Positions 26,379 through 39,868 of a stretch of 64,000 nucleotides of DNA are shown here, piece after piece. Every line of letters starts with the position of its first letter. Within the stretch, counting starts at the first letter, position 1. The notes under the pieces were generated by a model. It worked only from the letters and a program-made list of their open reading frames with translations, was not told the DNA's origin and made no database searches. The position numbers and the translations under genes are program-made. Source of the DNA: Strongyloides papillosus (lineage: Eukaryota > Nematoda > Chromadorea > Rhabditida > Strongyloididae); assembly GCA_005656395.1 (NCBI GenBank), contig SRSI01000035.1:806001-870000 (forward strand). Direction: 5' to 3'.

Positions 26379-26591
26379 CATTGTAGCGGTGGATATTTTT
26401 AGTTCAGATAAAACAAGAATACAAAAAAAGTAAAACTAACATTTTATTATAATCATATAATTATACAAACACCAATAACATCTTAAAAACTAAAAGGTAC
26501 TAAGACTGAATAAAATAAGGATAAATTAGGTATTTATATGGGGTTAAAAGTGGGTGGATGATTTTGGATAAGAGTAGGTGGTGCCCATAAC
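26379..26591 (-). mobile_element. Solo LTR-like insert in the ShK array
   Basis: 213 bases absent from the equivalent place in the other array units. AATAT is duplicated at both borders (26374-26378, 26592-26596). Read on the minus strand it starts TTATGGGCACC, with ends close to TGTTATGGGC...CGCTACA, and has TATAAATA (26531-26538) and then AATAAA (26443-26448). This is the U3-R-U5 order of an LTR; the TGTTATGGGC start recalls BEL/Pao LTRs. No internal retroelement genes flank it. Confidence 0.55.
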
Positions 26592-26760
26592 AATATTTAA
26601 AAATTGCATTTTTTTTAAAAGTAAATATCCTTATTTTTTAAAATTAAATGATGAAGATTTTATTGATACAAATTTTTTAATGTTATCTTACAAAGAATAT
26701 TTGTAATAATTCAATTATTCTATGAAGAATAATATACTGTGAAAATAGGTACTTTAGAAA

Positions 26761-27462
26761 TTAACTATATCCACAAGTTTTAGGACAATTTTGTCTCATA
26801 AAATCTCTATATGCAGGTACATGACAAAGTCTAGAATTCTTTGCACAATCTGAATAAACATCCCCACCTCCTGTTGTACCTCCTGTACCTGTGCCAGCAG
26901 TATATCCACAAGTTTTTGGACACATAGTTCTCATTAAATCAAGCCATATGGGATCTGTACAGTATCTAAGATGAGCTTCACAACCATAGGGTCCTCCACC
27001 TGATATTTTATCTACAATTGCTGTTGTTGTAACAATAATTTTACTTGTAGTTGTTGTTGTTGTAGTTGTAGTTGTTGTGGAAGTTGTTGTATTTGCTGAG
27101 GTAGTACATTTAAGTGTATATAAGTTACATTTTGATTCAGTATTAAAAATTTTACAAAAAGTATCTGTAAAGCAAACAGCTTTCTTAACACATGACTTTG
27201 TTTTAGCACCATCAGTGTTGTCTATTTCTACACAAGTTTCATCCTTTCCACATTGTTCTTCAACTTTCGCTGGATCACATTCTAGACCACAGAAATTAGC
27301 TTTCTGACCATCAAATACCTTTTCTATATCTTTTAAACATTTGGAACCAGCAATTCCTCCACATTCACCACTATTTCCACAGATTTTACTATCATCGGCT
27401 TTAATGAAATTCACTTCAAGAAAATAAAATAAAAGAATACGAAAAAAAGTAGAACTGTGCAT
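26761..27462 (-). CDS. Secreted ShK-domain protein, tandem copy 5 (one disulfide pair missing)
   Basis: A single exon of 233 residues: signal peptide, Cys-rich region, the longest poly-Thr linker of the set, and two ShK modules. In the second module the first Cys is Gly and the last is Ser (CGYS at the C-terminus), while the four inner cysteines are kept. In ShK folds the first and sixth cysteines pair with each other, so exactly one bond has been lost. The ORF is otherwise intact and has the shared TATA block at 27519-27525. Confidence 0.8.
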   Translation of the reverse strand: MHSSTFFRILLFYFLEVNFIKADDSKICGNSGECGGIAGSKCLKDIEKVFDGQKANFCGLECDPAKVEEQCGKDETCVEIDNTDGAKTKSCVKKAVCFTDTFCKIFNTESKCNLYTLKCTTSANTTTSTTTTTTTTTTTSKIIVTTTAIVDKISGGGPYGCEAHLRYCTDPIWLDLMRTMCPKTCGYTAGTGTGGTTGGGDVYSDCAKNSRLCHVPAYRDFMRQNCPKTCGYS

Positions 27463-27518
27463 ATCAAATCAACTTCTATATTTTACTTGTTAATGATCTA
27501 AGTCTATTAACTAACCCA

Positions 27519-27525
27519 TTTTATA
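27519..27525 (-). promoter_or_regulatory. TATA box of ShK copy 5
   Basis: Minus-strand TATAAAA, 57 bases from the start codon; the neighbouring block has one substitution compared with the others. Confidence 0.55.
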
Positions 27526-28490
27526 TCAAAAATAAGGTTATAAAAAATTATTTTTTCATTTTTAAATTATTATTTATCATAGTATTTTAACAGTTGTCTA
27601 AACAATAAGATTGATCATAAGTATAGTAATAAAAAATTAATAACCGAATGAAAAAAATTTTTTGTTATATCAATATACTTTTATAATGTAATTTATCTTA
27701 TGTGCACGAAAGAGATAAAAATAAATTTTGTTTATTATATTATCATTTTTCTGTCATTATAAAAGTAGTGCCGTTCTAAACATTTAGATATTTATTGTTC
27801 CAATAAATTTTTTTGCAGCAATTATTTTTTTTAAAATTATTTACGTTTTTTTTGTTAATGATTAAAATATTTTCTTTTTAAGGTACTCGTAATACTAAAA
27901 AATGATGAATCAAGTAGAATCACAGTTTTTGGTGTAAAAAGCTTTTTTTATTTAATATCCAATGATATATTTTTGTAGTTTTCGAAGAATATTTAAATGG
28001 GTGATACGACGCTACTTTTATAGTGACAAGTAAAGTGATAATACATGTTAAAATTTTAATATTCTTATGTTATAATTCTATATATTATCTTATTATAATA
28101 CTGAGATAACTACAAAAATAAATCAGTTTTTCTCTTTAATTTATTTTCTCTAATATCTTCATTAAAAGACAAATTAGGAACATTGTAAAAGGAAAAGTGT
28201 TCATAACTAAACAATTTCATAATCTAGAGATTCTACAACGTAATATGCTTGAATATTATATTGTACTAGGAAAAAAATTTTTATAATCATTTTTTAGATT
28301 TATCTTCAGTATATCAATAATTTAACAATAGCATACCTTTTTTTAAAAAGTAAATAAGGATATTTTATAAAAATATTAAGATAAATATTTTATTAATACA
28401 AATTTTGCAATTTTAGCTTACAATGGATATTTGTAATAAGTCAATTATTCTATGAAGAATAATGTGTAATGAAGAAAGGTACCTTCGAAA

Positions 28491-29149
28491 TTAACAATAT
28501 CCGCGATTTTTAAGATAATTCTTATACATAAAATCTTTATATGCAGAACGTTTATGATATCTGGACATCCTTGAACAATTTGAGAGAACATCTCTACATG
28601 TGCTTGTACCAGACATGCCTCCTATACCTGCGCAAATAGTAAATCCACAAGTTTTTGGAACATATTTCTTATTAAATCAAGCCATAATGGATCATTACAG
28701 TATTTAAGATGAGCTCCACAACCATTAGTTCCATCTGCTACTTGATCTACAATTGATGTTGTTGTCGTAATTGTAGTAGTTTCTGGGGTAGTACATTTAA
28801 GTGTATATAAGTTACATTTTGATTCAGCGTTAAAAATTTTACAAAAAGCATCTGTAAAGCAAACAGCTTTCTTAACACATGACTTTGTTTTAGCACCATC
28901 AGAGTTGTCTATTTCTTCACAAGTTTCATCCTTTCCACATTGTTCTTCAACTTTTGCTGGATCACATTCTAGACCACAGAAATTAGCTTTCTGACTATCA
29001 AATACCTTTTCTATTTCTTTTAAACATTTGGAACCAGCAATTCCTGCACATTCACCACTATTTCCACAGATTTTACTATCATCTGCTTTAACGAAATTTA
29101 CTCCAAGAAAATAAATTAAAAGAATACGAAAAAAAGTAGAACTGTGCAT
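28491..29149 (-). pseudogene. ShK-domain gene, tandem copy 6, frameshifted like copy 2
   Basis: Codons 1-175 (29149-28622) are intact and, in the signal peptide and Cys-rich region, nearly identical to copy 5. From the linker onward the sequence instead resembles copy 2. It shares copy 2's one-base loss next to the fourth Cys of the first ShK module, the same altered tail, and a decayed second module ending at 28491. This looks like a chimera formed by unequal exchange or gene conversion. It may still be expressed as a shortened secreted protein. Confidence 0.7.
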
Positions 29150-29205
29150 ATCAAATCAACTTCTATAATTTACTTGAATACTTCCTAAGTCAGTTAAATA
29201 ACTCA

Positions 29206-29212
29206 TTTTATA
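29206..29212 (-). promoter_or_regulatory. TATA box of ShK copy 6
   Basis: Minus-strand TATAAAA in the conserved block, 57 bases from the start codon. Confidence 0.5.
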
Positions 29213-30227
29213 TCAAAAATAAGGATATAAAAAATTACCTTATCATTATAAGTTATTATTTATCATAATATATTAACAGTTGTCTAAACAATAAGTTTAG
29301 TCATAAGAACATTGATAAAAAATTAGTTACTGAAGAAAAAACATAAGTTTTTGTTATATCAATATACTTTGATAATGTACTTTATCTTTTGTGCACGGAA
29401 AGAGATAAAAATAAATTTTTACTGTTATATTTACCATTTTTCTTGCATTCTTAAAGTAGCGGTGTCTCAGGCATTTAGATATTTATTGCTTTCAATTAAA
29501 TTATATTTGCAGCAATTTTTTTAAAAATTATTTACATTTTGTTTTTTTTTTGTTAATGATTAAAGTACTTTATTTTTAAGGTACTTGTAATACTAAGAAA
29601 TGATGAATCAAGTAGAATCACATTTTTTTGATGAACAAAGCTTTTTTTATTTAATATGCAGTAATATCTTTTTGAAGTTTTTGAAGAATATTTAAATGGA
29701 TTACACGGAGGCACTTTTATAAATTCAGGTAAAGTGATAATTTAAGTTAAATTTTAAAAATATTCTTATATTATAGTTTTATATATTATCTTATTATAAA
29801 TACTGAGATAATTACAAAAATAAAACAGTTTTTTCTCTAATTTATTTTCTTTTATTTCTTCAGTAGTTGACAATTTAAGAACACTCTTTAAGGGAAAGTG
29901 TTCCGAACTTAACAATTTCATAATCTAAAAATGTCAATATAACATGTTTGAATAATTTATTTATAGAGAAAAATATTTTTACAATCATTTTTTAGGTTTA
30001 TCTTCAGTGTATAAATATTTTAACAATTACAAATCTTTTTTTTTAAATAAATAAGAATATTTTATAAAATTATTATGATGAAGATTTTATTAATACAAAT
30101 TTTTTAATGTCATCTTAAAAAGAATATTTGTAATAATTCAATTTGTATATGGAAAATAATGCACACAAAAAATGAATAGGACAAATTTCGACATTATTAC
30201 ATAAAATGCAGTAAAAATTGAGACGGT
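29213..30227. other. Spacer after the ShK array
   Basis: 29213 to about 30150 is one more copy of the inter-gene spacer of the ShK array without a gene following it, so the array continues as non-coding homology to about here. 30160-30225 resembles a worn end of the ACACAGAAAA...GGACAAATTT repeat. Confidence 0.45.
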
Positions 30228-30627
30228 GGACATTCGCTTGTCCATGGTTACCCATAATTTTTTCTTTTTTTTTAAATGCCATTTCACTTACTCATGTGTT
30301 ACTCATGGACAAGCGAAATGATATAACCTTTTTTTCACACAAAATTTGGGTTAGCGAATATTTTCAAGTTCCATCGAGGACTGTCTATATCCATCTCCCA
30401 TATGCGGTGATTTATGACAGCAGCGCAATTCTTCCGGAATGCAATGCTATAGTTTTATAGGAAAATGTATGAAACTGGTGTACATTCTTCGAAAAAATCA
30501 TAAAAAATGGCTAGTTATACAATGAAACTATGTTAATACAAAATAAGAAAAATGTCTTTTCGCTTGTCCATATTTTGTATGTTACAAAAAAAAGCCATTT
30601 TGCTTACCCATGGACAAGCGAATGTCC
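30228..30627. mobile_element. Small inverted-repeat element, copy 3
   Basis: 400 bases with the terminal inverted repeat GGACATTCGCTTGTCCATGG. It holds an internal inverted pair (CATGGACAAGCGAAA / TTTTCGCTTGTCCAT) and no coding capacity. Same family as 14033-14311 and 14850-15127. Confidence 0.65.
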
Positions 30628-30681
30628 CCTCTCCCGATTCTATAACTTATAAGATGAAGAAATTTATGATGGTAGGAACGA

Positions 30682-30866
30682 CGAGGTGTAGGATCACAAG
30701 ATTATTTCACAATTAGAGTAGAAGAACTAAATACTGATGAGTAAATAAATGAAGGTGTTATATAGGTCTATTTTCAATGTGGTGAGAGAAAATTATTATC
30801 TTAGAAGGCATATGCTAAATTCTCCCATCTAAGGGATTCTTTAGAACCTACTGATATGTGGAAATA
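30682..30866 (+). pseudogene. Decayed coding remnant, family not recognised
   Basis: One frame reads as protein-like sequence (GVGSQDYFTIRVEELNTDE, then VYFQCGERKLLS, then KAYAKFSHLRDSLEPTDMW) interrupted by three in-frame stops, each one substitution from a sense codon. No start and no splice sites frame it. I cannot name the parent. Confidence 0.35.
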
Positions 30867-31456
30867 AAAGTTAATTTAACCAAGATTATACATAGCGAAA
30901 TAAAAGTATCATACTACAATTTCATTTAAAATATTTTGATGAATTATTTAGAAAATCGTAAACAGATTAAAGAGGCTTTAAAAACAAAAAGTACAAATTT
31001 AAATAAAGGTTATTTCTTAAATGCATGAATTAAAATGATGTTTTTGAAAATACAAAAAGTTACGATAGGCATTCGTGAGTAAGAAAAACAAAAATTCTAA
31101 CAGAAGTAAGTGAAATATACAATATTATAAACAAAAAGTATAAGCTATTAAAAATCATTAAAAAACATACCAAATATCTCTAACAATGATTAACTGATCA
31201 AAAATAGTAGAAAAAGAAAAAAAAGCAGAAAATTTCAAAATAGTATCACATAAAAGTGTAAATGGCAATGCTAATTACAATGGCTTTTGTTACAAAAATT
31301 TATTTAGATATTTTAAATAATAAAATCAACACACCCTTAAGAAATAGATAAAGATATAAAACAAATAAAACCTAGTGCTGAGTACAATTTTTGTCAGAAT
31401 AGCATTTTACTATCGTTGATTATTGTATGTTAATGCTGTTATTATAATTTAAACTA

Positions 31457-32419
31457 TTGTATTCTATTATGGAGAAACTTGATGAAGAAAATTGTGGGCC
31501 CAATGGAACTAAGCCTTTATCATTCTTTATGAATTCCGATGATACTGAACCGAATGCTTTAGCAACTGAATTATTCTTTAGAACTAATATTAAAGTAATA
31601 AAATCTGTTTATCCAGATGTTGAGGAAAGAGAAGCTATCAGAGAAGAATTAAAAAATCACTTTGATACTCTTTTGTATCATCCAGTCGGGAATAATCTCT
31701 ATTGTTGTTTCATAAAATGGAGAGCTGTAATTTCAAAATGTCGATTTAGCTTTCTTATCAGAATAGTAAAAGATGCGTATGAACTTCGTCTTAGAAATAA
31801 CTTCGATTTACATTGTATGGATGACTGGAAACAAAAGGATGATGAACCTGTTCGTGGCTACAATAGGAGATATCGTCAAAGATTAATTGAACTCTATCCG
31901 GATTTCATGAATAAACTTTACAGAATGACAAATAATAGATCAGATGAAACTAACTTCTTGAGAACGGAAATTGTTGAAAATTATATTGCTAGTCTAAAGG
32001 ACGAATTGGTAGATATAATGCCTATATTTAAGAAAAACGAAAAAAGTTTAGAAATTGTAATGGAAACTGCTGAATATTATGAGAAAGAGTGAGCTGAAAG
32101 AAAGAAAAGAAAAAAAAGAAGAGAGAGAGAAAGTAAAGAAACATTGAAACATTCTTTACCTAGTTCGGTTGATTTCAATAAAAAAAAACACAATCCAGTA
32201 TGTTATAATTGCGGAAAACGTGGACATATTAAAAGAAGATGCAGACAACCACCGGTAAAATGTCAATTTTGTAGAAAAAGAGGACACCTCATTCAATTCT
32301 GCTATGGTAGAAGACAAAATTTAATTGAAAATTCAAATTCAGACCCGTCTACGAAATTTCTTGCATTAATATTTGTTACAGTTGTCATGTCACTGATTGC
32401 TATTGTACAAGAAAACTAA
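31457..32419 (+). CDS. Orphan retroelement gag with two CCHC zinc knuckles and an in-frame TGA
   Basis: One reading frame runs from 31457 to 32419 (about 320 codons) with a single TGA at 32090-32092. Before the stop lies a helical region of about 211 residues similar in layout to a retrotransposon capsid. After it come a very basic stretch and two zinc knuckles, CYNCGKRGHIKRRC and CQFCRKRGHLIQFC, then a hydrophobic C-terminal segment that gag proteins do not usually have. No protease, reverse transcriptase or integrase ORF follows in the next kilobases, and I see no flanking LTRs. It could be a dying element with one recent nonsense mutation, or a host-retained gag. Known gag function: nucleic-acid binding and particle assembly. 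Confidence 0.6.
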
Positions 32420-35400
32420 GGAAAGACTTTTAGCTGTTCACAAAGAAAAGTATGAATAAATTAGAATAGAATCAGAAAAAACTACTATAGTCAATTATGT
32501 TTTTAGAATTAAATACAATAAGAAGAATGAATATTATATATGTGACAATTAATGAACATCATCATTTATTGCATTTATAATAAGAGATATTGTGATAATA
32601 AATATTTTTGATTTAAATTGTGTAGTTTTTCTTACACTAGTTCAAACAAGTGGACGACAAACAGGACCCAATAAATTTATTGTTTTTTTATACTCAGTAA
32701 AATTAATAAAGCTGTATATTATAATCAGGATGATGAAGATTCTGATTATCATCACATGACAATCTGTAAAAATTATGAAATATTAAAACAAAATTAAGGT
32801 AATATTTTGTAAAGACTATTAAATATCAGAACAAAGTTAATGTAATGTTATGAAACAGATTTTTATATTGTATTGATCAGGCTAATGGATGCATAAGAAA
32901 TAAAACATAATAGAAAAAATTTATAAAACGAATTTAAGATATAAGTATACTACTTTTGTTTTATCGAAATCCTGTTAAATTTCAACTCTTTTAAATTAAA
33001 TTTTATTTTACTATCTTTTTTATTTCACTGAAGCAATGGGGATGTGAAGAATTAAATGAATCAACTATAACAATAGAAGTATGATTAAGATTATCTAGTC
33101 CCATATAATCTACAACCATTAAATCAGCCGAATCACCAATAGCCCAAAACAGAATTACTAAGAGCAAAAGATAAGTTTATTTTCCAAAGAAAGAACCTTC
33201 ACAAATAAGTACAATGTCTAGAAGTGCCCTTACTTCTAAAGCACAGCTAACTCGATTAAACAATAAAAATCTGCTCATTATGAAAGAAGGAACACTCAAT
33301 ACCTCAATTCCAAGAGGATCAAGATCAGAAAAAATAAATAAAAATTTATTTCAGATTATTAATACCATTGAATATAAGCTAAAAGGGATACTTATCCGAT
33401 TAAGAATAAATATTGTCTGCTTTAGTAGATTAATTTATATTTAATTGTTTTCTATTAATTATCGTATATAATGTCTGCGCAAACAAAAATATTATTATTG
33501 TATATATTTTCAATTTCTCCTTATCTAATTAAAAATTTAAAGCTTATACAATTCTATAAATCATAATATACATCAAATTACACAATAAAATAAAGGATTT
33601 TTTTGTTATGTACAATAGCTTAAAAAGTATTAACATTTAAAATTTATGCTATGTTTTATTTTTTAAAAGTTTACATTGTTAATAATTAAATTGCTTCCAA
33701 AATGTAGCGTTTTCATAATTATTTAGTATCTGTGACGCATGATAAATAAGCTCTTTTTTATCAATTAAACAGAACCATCTCAAAATTTTCCTAATATCGG
33801 TAGAAAAATAATATTCGATACAAATGTTTTGCTATCCTCTTGAAACAGTTAAATTACTGAAATAAAAAATCTTGCAAATTGATTCTAATGATTTTTGTTT
33901 TGATTAAAAAAGTTCATTCTAAAGTGGATATTACTTCAATACTTCGACATATAAATTCTAATTTTATTTACCAAGAACCATATGCTATATTCATTTTTGA
34001 TAACTCCTTTGTAAATGTATTCTAATTTTTTAAAAACATACCACTTAATTTTTGCCTGGATAACATATTATTAAATGTAGCGTAACATCTTTGATAAATA
34101 ATGCTAATGACTTCATAAATTAAAATAACTTTTACGATCCTATAACTATTAAATATTATAATTAAATGAGTAGACTTTTATTTGAAATTTTTAATGTTTG
34201 TGCTATTCTTTGTAGTTCTTAGATTTCTTTATTATCATTAAAGTTATAATAGCGCTACAATATTTCACGTAAATTTTAATAATTTCAGATATAATCACTA
34301 CTATCAAGGAATAAATGAAGCAGAGTTGAATATAACATAAATAACAATTTTCTTTCTTAATAATCCCAATTTACCAAGTTTTTTCTTAATAAATAATATT
34401 TATATATTTCATTTTCAATCATATATTTGGTTGATAATTAATAATTATATCCACTCACTTATAATAAAAAAATGGTGAATAAGATTAAAAATCTAATTTA
34501 ACATATCAATTTAAATTAATTACAATCAAAATTTCTATTAAATATACACCATTAATTTTTTTTCTCGAGAATATGTTTTATAAAAATTTTTCTACATTAA
34601 TATAATATTATTAAAAAAAATTTCATAAACATATTTACTACTCTTGAATTAAATAAGATAAAATTTCTGAATGAAAGGTTTATTTAGGTAAAGTATTTTC
34701 ATTTTCTATTATAAAATTTGAATAGACCTTTAATTACAAATAAAAAAGTATAGACTATTTTGATAAATAAAAATTCCTAATCTTTTTTTGATTCAATTTA
34801 CTATTTTTTTGAAATTTATGTTTGGTAAAACTGTGTATTGAAAATTAATTTTTCTTTAGGGAGTTGTATTATGAGAATATTGTGATAAGATCACATAAAC
34901 ACGTTAATCAAATGTATTTTGAAACGTATATCAAAAACAGTATCTTTTCAATTTCACCTCATCTCTATAGAAGTTATTAAATTGCCATTTATTAATCCTA
35001 ACTGTGTTTTTTTATCCTATAAAAATAATAAATTATGAACTTTTCTTATGATAAACAATTTTTCTTTCAAAAATAATGTAATCAAATGTATGATAACTAG
35101 CTTAATTAACTTTAGAATTTTAAAAAATATAAAGTTCAGATTTCTGCATGAAATAATATTAAAAATAAGAAAAGATTGAAAATAAAATATATATCAATGG
35201 AAAAGTATTAATTAATTTTAAAATTAGAAAGTTTTTATATACAAATATTTGAAAAATTAGAAGCTTTCTTTTTACTTACTCTGCTTTGAAAAAAATTTTT
35301 CAGTGAAACGACATAAGAAAAAGTATCAAGGTATGTTTTTCTAAAGATACTATTTAATTTTATATTAGAATTAAAAATTAATAATTATAAAAATATATTA

Positions 35401-35589
35401 TTAAAAAAATTAAAGTTTAATAATATGTACTTACGAAAGATGTGTATAAAAAATTATAACTTGTAATTATACTTTGAGTCATACTATATTAAAGAAATTT
35501 TTTGATATAAGGATATTTAAAAATATAAATATTTTAGTAATTTTTATAAATTTATTTCATTATTGGTATAAAACGAAGTAGTCTAAATA
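32420..35589. other. Long AT-rich stretch without recognisable genes
   Basis: Stop codons are frequent in all frames. The 76-codon ORF at 33214-33444 has no family resemblance. Retroelement pol remnants were looked for after the gag and not found. The last 200 bases should contain the promoter of the receptor gene at 35590. Confidence 0.4.
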
Positions 35590-36621
35590 ATGAAACCTCA
35601 AGCTCCAGTTGTAAGAATATGTGGTTTTATTATACTAATTTCTTGTGCGATTTTTGTTGTTATCGAATTACTAAATCTTATTGTAAGTTAATTAAATATT
35701 AATATTTTTCTAAATATTAATTTCCTTTACATAGATTCTTTGTCGTAAAAGAAGTTTATTAAGAAAGAATGTTGTTTACTTAATTATAACAGTGGTAGGA
35801 TTTCTAGATTTTGGCCAACAAATCATTCACCTATTATCTGGAATATGGTCAGTATTCTATTTGAATCCACCATTTGGTCTCAATATGTTTCTAGGAGCAC
35901 TTGTGGATTTTCTTTACAATTTATCTATTGTTAATGGTCTAGTATTATCTATAAATAGATTTTATATCTTTTATAATTTATCAGATACATTAAAAAAAAT
36001 TACTAAATACATTTTTGGTATCCTACTGGTATTTTTTGTTGTTACAATAATTGTTTTTTTTATTCTCCATCAATTTTATTATCTAAGAGTTTATTATGAT
36101 ATTGATGTAGCATCATGGAATTTTGTATCAACTGAAGAAAATAACTATGCTCATAATTATTTTGAAAATCGACTAATGACTGCTATTAATCTCCTTAGTT
36201 TACTGGTTTTTTCAGTAGCAATGTACAAATTATTTGTTCAAAAATGCTTGAATTCATCTATTTCAATGACAATTCAAAAGTATGACTATTTTATTTTCAT
36301 TAAAGTTGTTCTTAATTTTTTTTGTATTTTTACTACACAATTTCTATGGGAATTTGGTGTTTATTTCTGGCCACAATATGATTATTTATATACAATTCTT
36401 AATACTGTATGGGTTTTAACAACTGGTAGAGATTGTTGTTTGAATATAATCTGTTTAAGGTAAATATATAAATATCCTTTTTTTAAATTTTATTTTAAAT
36501 TATTTTTTTAAGTGAAATTCGTAATGATATTGTAAAGATGTTTTCAAGGAAAAAAAGCAATTCAGGTAACAAGAAAATGAATGTTATGTACACAAGAAGA
36601 TTAACACTTAAAATGAGCTAA
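35590..36621 (+). CDS. Seven-TM nematode chemoreceptor (SRX/SRT-like)
   Basis: Three exons, 35590-35682, 35735-36459 and 36513-36621, give 308 residues in one frame with GT-AG introns of 52-53 bases. The hydrophobicity pattern has seven helices, starting at residues 10-30 (ICGFIILISCAIFVVIELL). After TM3 there is SINRFYIFYNL, the nematode counterpart of the DRY region, and after TM7 the short SEIRNDIVKMFSRKKS cytoplasmic tail. These are features of the large serpentine receptor families of nematodes. I cannot settle the subfamily by eye. Expected role: chemosensory G-protein-coupled receptor in sensory neurons. Confidence 0.75.
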
Positions 36622-38199
36622 ATCATTTTAAGATATCGTATGATATCTAAAAATCAAAAATTAATTTGTTTTAATTAAATGTATAAGTATTTTAGTTCCT
36701 TCAAAAGTCATAAATAATAATGTAAATCACATTTATCATTTTTAAATTTCATGATATTTAAAAGTGTTAATTAGATGGGATTTAGATGATATAATTAATT
36801 ATAACTTCAATGGATGTAATAATTTTATGGAAGTTATTACATGTAATTACACTTGTCACGCTTTTTTATAATTGAATTTCTAAAAGTATTACCCATTTTT
36901 CAGAATATTACTTTTATGACACGGATTTAGATTATTGGTCTAACTAAATTTTTAACAGGGGGCAATTCTTACTGTTAAGCAATAGAAAAAAATATTTTTT
37001 AATAGAAATTTTCTGGTTACTGTATTAGTTAAGAAAAACAATTACACAATTACTAAGATAAACAGTCAAGTTAGTTTCGAGGAGAAAATTTTCTTCCTAA
37101 TTGAAAAAAAAACTGCACTTGCCTTATTGAATAATCAAATACAATGATTAGATTTATAGGAATGGGTTGTGAAAAGTGGATTAAAATGAATTTTGTCAAG
37201 TTTGTGGTATTTTCGACAACAACTGTTTAATAAAAATAAACGAATGTCAAATGCGTGGGAAACATGACAAATACACTTCAATTCTGAAACAAAATTGTTA
37301 TTAGAAAAATAATATTATGGTTATTCCGATAAATGAACTTTTTGATTTATTTAAAAATTCCCTTTTCCGTTTTATAATTTCAAATACAACGTTACTTTTA
37401 AGTCATCATTAATAGCTGAAATAAAAACTTGGATTTCTTTTTTTATTACTTCTTTTATTTAAGGAAAAGAATATTTTAAATGACATCATCAAATAAATTT
37501 TTCCTCATTGTTATTAGAATCTATTTTTTATTATTCCCTTTCATTTTCTGTATAATTAACTTATCACTACCACACTTATAATCTTATTTTTATTCATTTA
37601 GTTTCTATCAAATATTACATAATAATTATATTATTAAGTTAAATATAAAAATAACAACAAATTAGCTTTTTTACAAAGCATGTTATGTTATACGCAAAGT
37701 CAATGAATAATAAACATTATTTTCATTTAAAACTTTTTAATTACATTACTTAAATATCATTATTCAATTTTAATATTTTTTTTTGCACAATATAGAATTT
37801 TATTATCTGTTTTGATAGACATTTAATTTGAAAAGTAACCATCCAAAATATAATGGTTAGAAAGAGTATAACAAAAGTACAACAAAATATTGTATATTGC
37901 TATTTTTATAATATACAACTTTTTCATCACCTTCAAATGTGTTTTTCATCATAAATATCATTACTTCTTCTATTCTAGCTATTAAAAAGAGACAAAAGTG
38001 AACTTTTTTATTATGAACAATTTAGCTAATTGTTATTAAAGAGAAAAAAATAATCCCTATAAATACATTTGATCAATGATATACTTTTAGAGAGTGTCTT
38101 TTTAGAAAGGTAAACTTTTCTATATAAATATATACTTGTGATGATTTATCAAATACACCAATAATACCTGGGATATAACTATATTTTACCAGTTGCCAT
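36622..38199. other. AT-rich intergenic
   Basis: No gene is supported. A TATATAAATATA run near 38119-38130 may serve the gene starting at 38200. Confidence 0.4.
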
Positions 38200-38797
38200 A
38201 TGTCTTTAGTCATTCTTTATCTGGAATGTTTTTGTATAACAGCATTAACTATAATTATTTTTATTTTACTTCTTAAATTTACTATTATTATTTATTCAAA
38301 GACTATAAGAGAGAGTGAACCATTAGATGAAGAAAAAAAATCAAATGATATTTATTCTGAAAAACCCAGGTTCTCTAATTATGATGGCTCATCATCACCT
38401 ATATGTTCTGTCTATTTAGAGGATCATCTTTCAATGATAGGTGATGAGGAAACTATTAAAGAAATAACTAAAACAAAATGTAATTATTTGGTAAGAAGTA
38501 GTATTTTTTACTTTTCATTTATAACTTTTATAGGCTTTTGATTCATTTATGGAAGGTATTAAGATAACCGAAGCTTCAAATAATACCCAGCATATGGAAT
38601 ATGTGAAGAGACTAGAGAATCAACTTAATATCTTAAATAATGATTTCGAGAGGGCACTAACAAGAGATTCAGAACATCGTAAACGCCTCCATAGTTATAA
38701 TTTTCATAGTCAATACCTCCTACCTCTTGACACTTCTATGAGATGTCATTCAGATTCAGAGATTTTTGATGTTAGCCGTTTAGAACAAGAGCTTTAA
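38200..38797 (+). CDS. Small single-TM protein, unknown family
   Basis: Two exons, 38200-38490 and 38534-38797, joined in phase 0 through a 43-base GTAAG...TATAG intron, encode 184 residues. One N-terminal hydrophobic helix (about 8-32) is followed by a polar, acidic cytoplasm-like region. A stretch with helical/coiled-coil character (YVKRLENQLNILNNDFERAL) lies in exon 2. The N-terminal helix could be a signal anchor. I do not recognise the family; it may be lineage-restricted. It ends 64 bases before the convergent SRSX-like gene. Confidence 0.65.
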
Positions 38798-38860
38798 TCT
38801 TATTTAATTACCATGTAAATATTTATTAAAGAGAAATAATTATACAATTATAAATTATAT

Positions 38861-39868
38861 TTATATAAAAACTCTAGTTTGTCCATATTTTTTATGAGAA
38901 AGTCTAGTTGATTTCACATTTTTATCTTCCAATTTATTTCTACATCTCAATTGTCTTTTGAAAAGTGCCCTATATTGATGAGCCCTCCAAAACAAAAGAT
39001 AATACGTACATGAGGAAGTTATTAATATTGGGAGAGCCATCAACGCATCAAAGGCATCCATTGTGGTACGAGAAAATGAGAATATTTGCACCAGACACAT
39101 TATTAAATATCCCAAAAATGTTGAAATAACAAAAAATAGAGCATTTAACGCAAGAGATATCGCCATTTCTTTATGTATAGTAAACATTAAATGATCGTTT
39201 TTAAAACTTTTTTTCGCTAAAATAAATAATAATTTTTTATTTTCCAAAATTCTAATAAACTTACTATGTACAAATAAAATTATAAATGTTAAACTGTATA
39301 GTATAATGGTGATTATAGAAATTCCAATAACAATAAAACGATAAATAGTTCTTACGTTAATAATCAAAACTGATACTGGATTGCAAAAACTCAACATTTC
39401 ATCATCAATTGTTACGAAGCCAATTACAACCATAGCCAATGCAAATAATAAACCTGGTAATGATATAACAATACTGTATACTGTATTACTCCAAAAGTTA
39501 TGATTTATCGGTCTTAATATAGCTATTAATCTATCAATTCCAGTTGCAAGCATCAACCATTTAGCCATGGCCGATGAAAAAAGGTGAAGAAATATGATGT
39601 GCAAACACCTACTTCTCTCCATTCCACTATTTTTTGTAAATATACGTATCCCTGAATAAATTTCAAAAACTAACATTATACTATGCCAAAAGGACAAGTT
39701 AGCAATTAAAATACCACATTTGTTTTTAAACTCTCTATTTTTAATTGTCCCAACTATAATACAAATATTTCCAAAAATACCAAAAATAGGTATAATAAAT
39801 AAATTAACATTAAGAACTTTACTAACAAGAGGAAGTAATTCAGAACTAATGTCACTGGTAATATTCAT
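38861..39868 (-). CDS. SRSX-like rhodopsin-type chemoreceptor
   Basis: An uninterrupted ORF of 335 residues with seven hydrophobic helices. TM1 contains FGNICIIVGTI (the rhodopsin-family GN motif), TM3 ends in GIDRLIAILRP (DRL in place of DRY), and TM7 contains TSSCTYYLLFWRAHQYR. This combination fits the SRSX class of nematode receptors. The tail is basic. It lies tail-to-tail with the gene at 38200-38797. Confidence 0.8.
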   Translation of the reverse strand: MNITSDISSELLPLVSKVLNVNLFIIPIFGIFGNICIIVGTIKNREFKNKCGILIANLSFWHSIMLVFEIYSGIRIFTKNSGMERSRCLHIIFLHLFSSAMAKWLMLATGIDRLIAILRPINHNFWSNTVYSIVISLPGLLFALAMVVIGFVTIDDEMLSFCNPVSVLIINVRTIYRFIVIGISIITIILYSLTFIILFVHSKFIRILENKKLLFILAKKSFKNDHLMFTIHKEMAISLALNALFFVISTFLGYLIMCLVQIFSFSRTTMDAFDALMALPILITSSCTYYLLFWRAHQYRALFKRQLRCRNKLEDKNVKSTRLSHKKYGQTRVFI